Shown here piece by piece: positions 61,908 to 64,000 of a stretch of 64,000 bases of DNA. The stretch's first letter is position 1; each line of letters opens with the position of its first letter. Made by a program: the position numbers and the translations under genes. This stretch comes from Romboutsia faecis (GTDB lineage: Bacteria; Bacillota; Clostridia; Peptostreptococcales; Peptostreptococcaceae), in the NCBI RefSeq assembly GCF_014323405.1, contig NZ_JACRWE010000005.1, forward strand, positions 124,001 to 188,000. The letters are read 5' to 3'. The notes under the pieces are model-generated. The model saw only the letters and a program-made list of their open reading frames with translations, did no database searches and had not been told where the DNA came from.

Positions 61908-62231
61908 CTAATTGTTAGATTGGAATAATAAGTTAAAGATATCATCTTTCATAAGGGCTTTTGCAACTAATGTAGAAGATGATGGATAAGATCTTATAGG
62001 AGACCAAATTTTAAATAATTCTTTTTCATAATCTAAAATAGTTAATTTTTCATGATTTAAAACCCTACTAGAAAATTCTTCTGTGAAATCTCTTATTCGT
62101 ATAAAATCATCTAGTTTAAGATCATAAAAAATAGATGCTCTATGTTGAGGCTGTTTTAGAAGTAGTATATTTTGTTTAAATTCAATAAACTCCATCTTAT
62201 CATATATTAATCTCATATATGGTGAATCCAA
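61908..62231 (-). CDS. Hypothetical protein
   Basis: 107 aa, not recognised. Charged, probably helical, with no membrane segment or Cys pair. A TTG start follows GGGAGGTG by six bases, a convincing site; ATG 62216 is the alternative. It is divergent from the BofC-like gene. No function is offered. Confidence 0.55.
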   Translation of the reverse strand: MDSPYMRLIYDKMEFIEFKQNILLLKQPQHRASIFYDLKLDDFIRIRDFTEEFSSRVLNHEKLTILDYEKELFKIWSPIRSYPSSSTLVAKALMKDDIFNLLFQSNN

Positions 62232-62395
62232 AAAAACACCTCCCTAATAAATAAACATTTAATGATACCTTATAATATGTATATTTATATTTAAATGAGA
62301 CAAATATATATGTATATAATATTACTAATTTTTCCATAAATGTATAGAAACGTATGAAATGGACAAAATTATTTAGTAAGAAGGAGGTCAATAAA

Positions 62396-63004
62396 ATGTT
62401 TGAAGAAAAAAAATCATTTCCTTGGAAAATACCAGCTTTAGTATTAGTTTGTGTATTGGTATTAAGTGGTGGAATTTATATAGGTATAAAATCAAGAAAT
62501 ACTGATGCAAAACCTAATAATGCGACACAAACAAACGTATCTGATGGCAAAACTAAAGCAGCTGAGGCCTTTGGCCTAAATGAAAATTGTGAAGTATGGT
62601 TACATAAGACTTATGATGATGAAAGTGATTCAAAATCGTCTCCAGTAATGATCGGAACTGTCCCAAAGGAACTATTAGATAAATCTGAAGAAGAAATAAT
62701 TGCTTATTTTAAAGACAAATACCCAAATAGAGAAGTACAGAGTATAAATAAATATGAAATAGTTTTAACTGAAGTAGAGGACTCTACTGTAGATTTAAGT
62801 AAAGCTAATAAATATTCAGTTGAAAGTAATAGTGGATATGTAGGAATTTATAAATATGATAGTGAAGGTAAAAAAACATTAGTAGAAGAAACTGAAATAG
62901 AAGTTGACTCTTTACCTATAACTGTGCAAGATGAACTTCAACAAGGTATTACAGTAAGTTCACAAGATGAAGCATATTTAAAATTAGAAGATATGGATAG
63001 TTAA
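62396..63004 (+). CDS. BofC-like protein
   Basis: 202 aa. A membrane anchor at about 10-30 is followed by an outside domain. GTVPKELLDKSEEEIIAYFK, then REVQSINKYEIVL and a final PITVQDELQQGITVSSQDEA give the pattern of BofC proteins, the inhibitors of SpoIVB. In B. subtilis bofC lies just before ruvA-ruvB; here ruvC-ruvA follow at once, so synteny supports the call. The ATG follows AAGGAGGT; an ATG 42 bases earlier lies upstream of that site. Similarity is moderate, so BofC remains a proposal. Confidence 0.62.
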   Translation: MFEEKKSFPWKIPALVLVCVLVLSGGIYIGIKSRNTDAKPNNATQTNVSDGKTKAAEAFGLNENCEVWLHKTYDDESDSKSSPVMIGTVPKELLDKSEEEIIAYFKDKYPNREVQSINKYEIVLTEVEDSTVDLSKANKYSVESNSGYVGIYKYDSEGKKTLVEETEIEVDSLPITVQDELQQGITVSSQDEAYLKLEDMDS

Positions 63005-63048
63005 TATAAGAGATTTCTTAAAGAAATAAAATTTATGATATCTAATTT

Positions 63049-63131
63049 AGAAAGTGCAAAATCTAAATTCATTAATATACAGAAAGTTAGTTTGTATGTG
63101 TATATGAGTTTAGATTTTGCACTTTCTTTTA
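63049..63131 (+). terminator. Terminator with a long stem
   Basis: GAAAGTGCAAAATCTAAA (63050-63067) and TTTAGATTTTGCACTTTC (63109-63126), 18-bp perfect stem with a 41-base loop, then TTTT. Confidence 0.75.
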
Positions 63132-63256
63132 AAGATGATAAATTAATATTAAGATAATCTCTTATTTTAATTTGTACATAAAAAGAATTAGAGTATGAAT
63201 TATCTAAGTAATTAGTTATAAAATCTAAGTTATGTTATAATAAATAAGAACATCAG

Positions 63257-63318
63257 TTTTATAATTAATAAGATTAGGAGGAGTCTATTTTATAATTAAT
63301 AAGATTAGGAGGAGTCTA
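63257..63318 (+). repeat. 31-bp tandem duplication with two ribosome sites
   Basis: Two identical copies of TTTTATAATTAATAAGATTA-GGAGGAGTCTA, placing AGGAGG at 63276 and again at 63307. Only the second is close enough to serve the ruvC ATG at 63326. Confidence 0.85.
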
Positions 63319-63325
63319 TTTTATA

Positions 63326-63835
63326 ATGATAATATTAGGGATAGATCCAGGAATAGCAATAGTAGGTTATGGAATAATAGAATATAAAAATAATAAATTT
63401 AGGGTTATAGATTACGGTGCAGTAACAACACCTGCTGGAATGGAAACATTAAAGCGATTAGAGCTTGTTTATAAAGGAATTAATCTTCTTATAAAGAAGT
63501 ACGATATAGATGAGGTTGGAATAGAAGAACTATTCTTCAATAAAAATGTAAAAACAGCAATAACAGTAGCTCAAGCAAGAGGAGTTACTATGCTTGCATG
63601 TGCTCATAATGGGAAACCTGTATATGAGTATACACCACTACAAGTAAAACAAGGTGTAGTTGGATATGGGAGAGCACAAAAAGCGCAGGTTCAGCAAATG
63701 GTAACTTCATTTTTAAATTTAAAAGAAGTACCTAAGCCTGATGACGTAGCGGATGCATTAGCAGTTGCAATATGTCATGCTCATGCAAATAAATTGGAAA
63801 AAACATTAAAGAACATAGGGGGACAATATGTATAG
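63326..63835 (+). CDS. ruvC: Holliday junction resolvase RuvC
   Basis: Endonuclease that resolves Holliday junctions, 169 aa. The four catalytic acids are in place: D7 (GIDPGIA), E68 (GIEELFF), D140 and D143 ([12 protein letters not shown]). The central basic segment [20 protein letters not shown] binds DNA. Many Firmicutes lack ruvC, but Clostridia have it. It overlaps ruvA by eight bases, so resolvase and branch-migration genes are co-expressed. Confidence 0.96.
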   Translation: MIILGIDPGIAIVGYGIIEYKNNKFRVIDYGAVTTPAGMETLKRLELVYKGINLLIKKYDIDEVGIEELFFNKNVKTAITVAQARGVTMLACAHNGKPVYEYTPLQVKQGVVGYGRAQKAQVQQMVTSFLNLKEVPKPDDVADALAVAICHAHANKLEKTLKNIGGQYV

Positions 63836-64000
63836 TTATATAAAAGGAACAATAGAAGAACTTTATTTAGATCACATAGTAATAGATAATAATAATATTG
63901 GATATAGAATAAATGTATCGTCAAATACATTAAAAGATTTACAATTAGGAAATATGGCTAAAATATATACTAAGCTAATTGTAAGAGAAGATGATATGAG
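63828..64000 (+). CDS. ruvA: Holliday junction DNA helicase RuvA, 3' end outside window
   Basis: N-terminal 57 residues of Ruv[21 protein letters not shown] and the following NIGYRINVS are the start of its OB-fold domain I. The ATG follows AGGGGGACA and lies inside the end of ruvC. RuvB presumably follows beyond the window. Confidence 0.92.
   Translation, partial: MYSYIKGTIEELYLDHIVIDNNNIGYRINVSSNTLKDLQLGNMAKIYTKLIVREDDM

Larger units (their letters stand above)
63005..63325. other. Gap between the BofC-like gene and ruvC, 321 bases
   Basis: Contains the terminator at 63049-63131 and the 31-bp tandem duplication at 63257-63318. The ruvC promoter should lie between about 63150 and 63255 but was not pinned down. 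Confidence 0.55.

Noticed and set aside
1..64000. tRNA, rRNA, prophage, integrase or toxin-antitoxin genes
   Set aside because: Looked for by motif and by gene content; none could be supported.

Overview
The window is about 27-28% GC chromosomal DNA from an anaerobic, endospore-forming Clostridia. The spoIIA and spoVA operons, spoIVB, yunB, a BofC-like gene, pyruvate formate-lyase, low-GC codon use and strong purine-rich ribosome binding sites all point that way. Presence of spoVAA and spoVAB together with the gene families seen suggests a Peptostreptococcaceae member such as Paraclostridium or Paeniclostridium rather than Clostridioides difficile; this placement is inference. No rRNA, tRNA, complete transposon, prophage or CRISPR array was seen.

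Layout. 1-5 kb: end of a MATE exporter, a MerR regulator, a ClC chloride/proton exchanger, a candidate small RNA and a YprB-like nuclease. 5-10 kb: a PcrA-like helicase and an amino-acid ABC transporter behind a T-box riboswitch (predicted Arg specifier) whose antiterminator/terminator module is duplicated. 10-14.5 kb: asparaginase, a 758-base gap with two tandem paralogous small-RNA genes whose promoters carry Spo0A-box-like sequences, then iscS-thiI. 14.6-18 kb: an accessory island with an HxlR regulator, a nitroreductase and three neighbouring genes each broken only by in-frame stop codons. 18-27.7 kb: DUF975 protein, pflA, pflB, a cation exchanger, a DEAD-box helicase, a 143-base hairpin element and a molybdopterin oxidoreductase. 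27.7-39.6 kb: sporulation block (spoIIAA-spoIIAB-sigF, spoVAA-AE, class A PBP, yunB, spoIVB, a coat-like protein, a cell-wall amidase and a phospholipase-C-fold protein). 39.7-44.6 kb: NADH oxidase with a Rex-like site, ABC-F ATPase, Mn riboswitch with mntP, and a stand-alone rpsD behind a Fur-family-like box. 44.6-58 kb: a duplicated copy of the rpsD promoter driving a probable noncoding RNA, membrane MutS-like protein, hflX, Nudix, YigZ, XRE-TPR regulator, a TSUP transporter in two halves, nadE, yebC and a DUF969-DUF979-pcp-GGCT operon that looks like a pyroglutamate module. 58-64 kb: manganese catalase (spore-coat type), polysaccharide deacetylase, YczE-like protein, small cysteine-rich proteins, BofC-like protein, ruvC and the start of ruvA.

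Working together. Forespore sigma-F control, dipicolinate uptake, SpoIVB signalling and the BofC-like protein form the sporulation programme. Metabolism is fermentative (Pfl, NADH oxidase, asparaginase, peptide and pyroglutamate use). RNA-level control is unusually rich: a T-box, a Mn riboswitch and four candidate small RNAs (near 3.8, 11.5, 11.7 and 44.8 kb) read from promoter-terminator pairs. Most start sites were moved to the codon that sits correctly behind the Shine-Dalgarno sequence.
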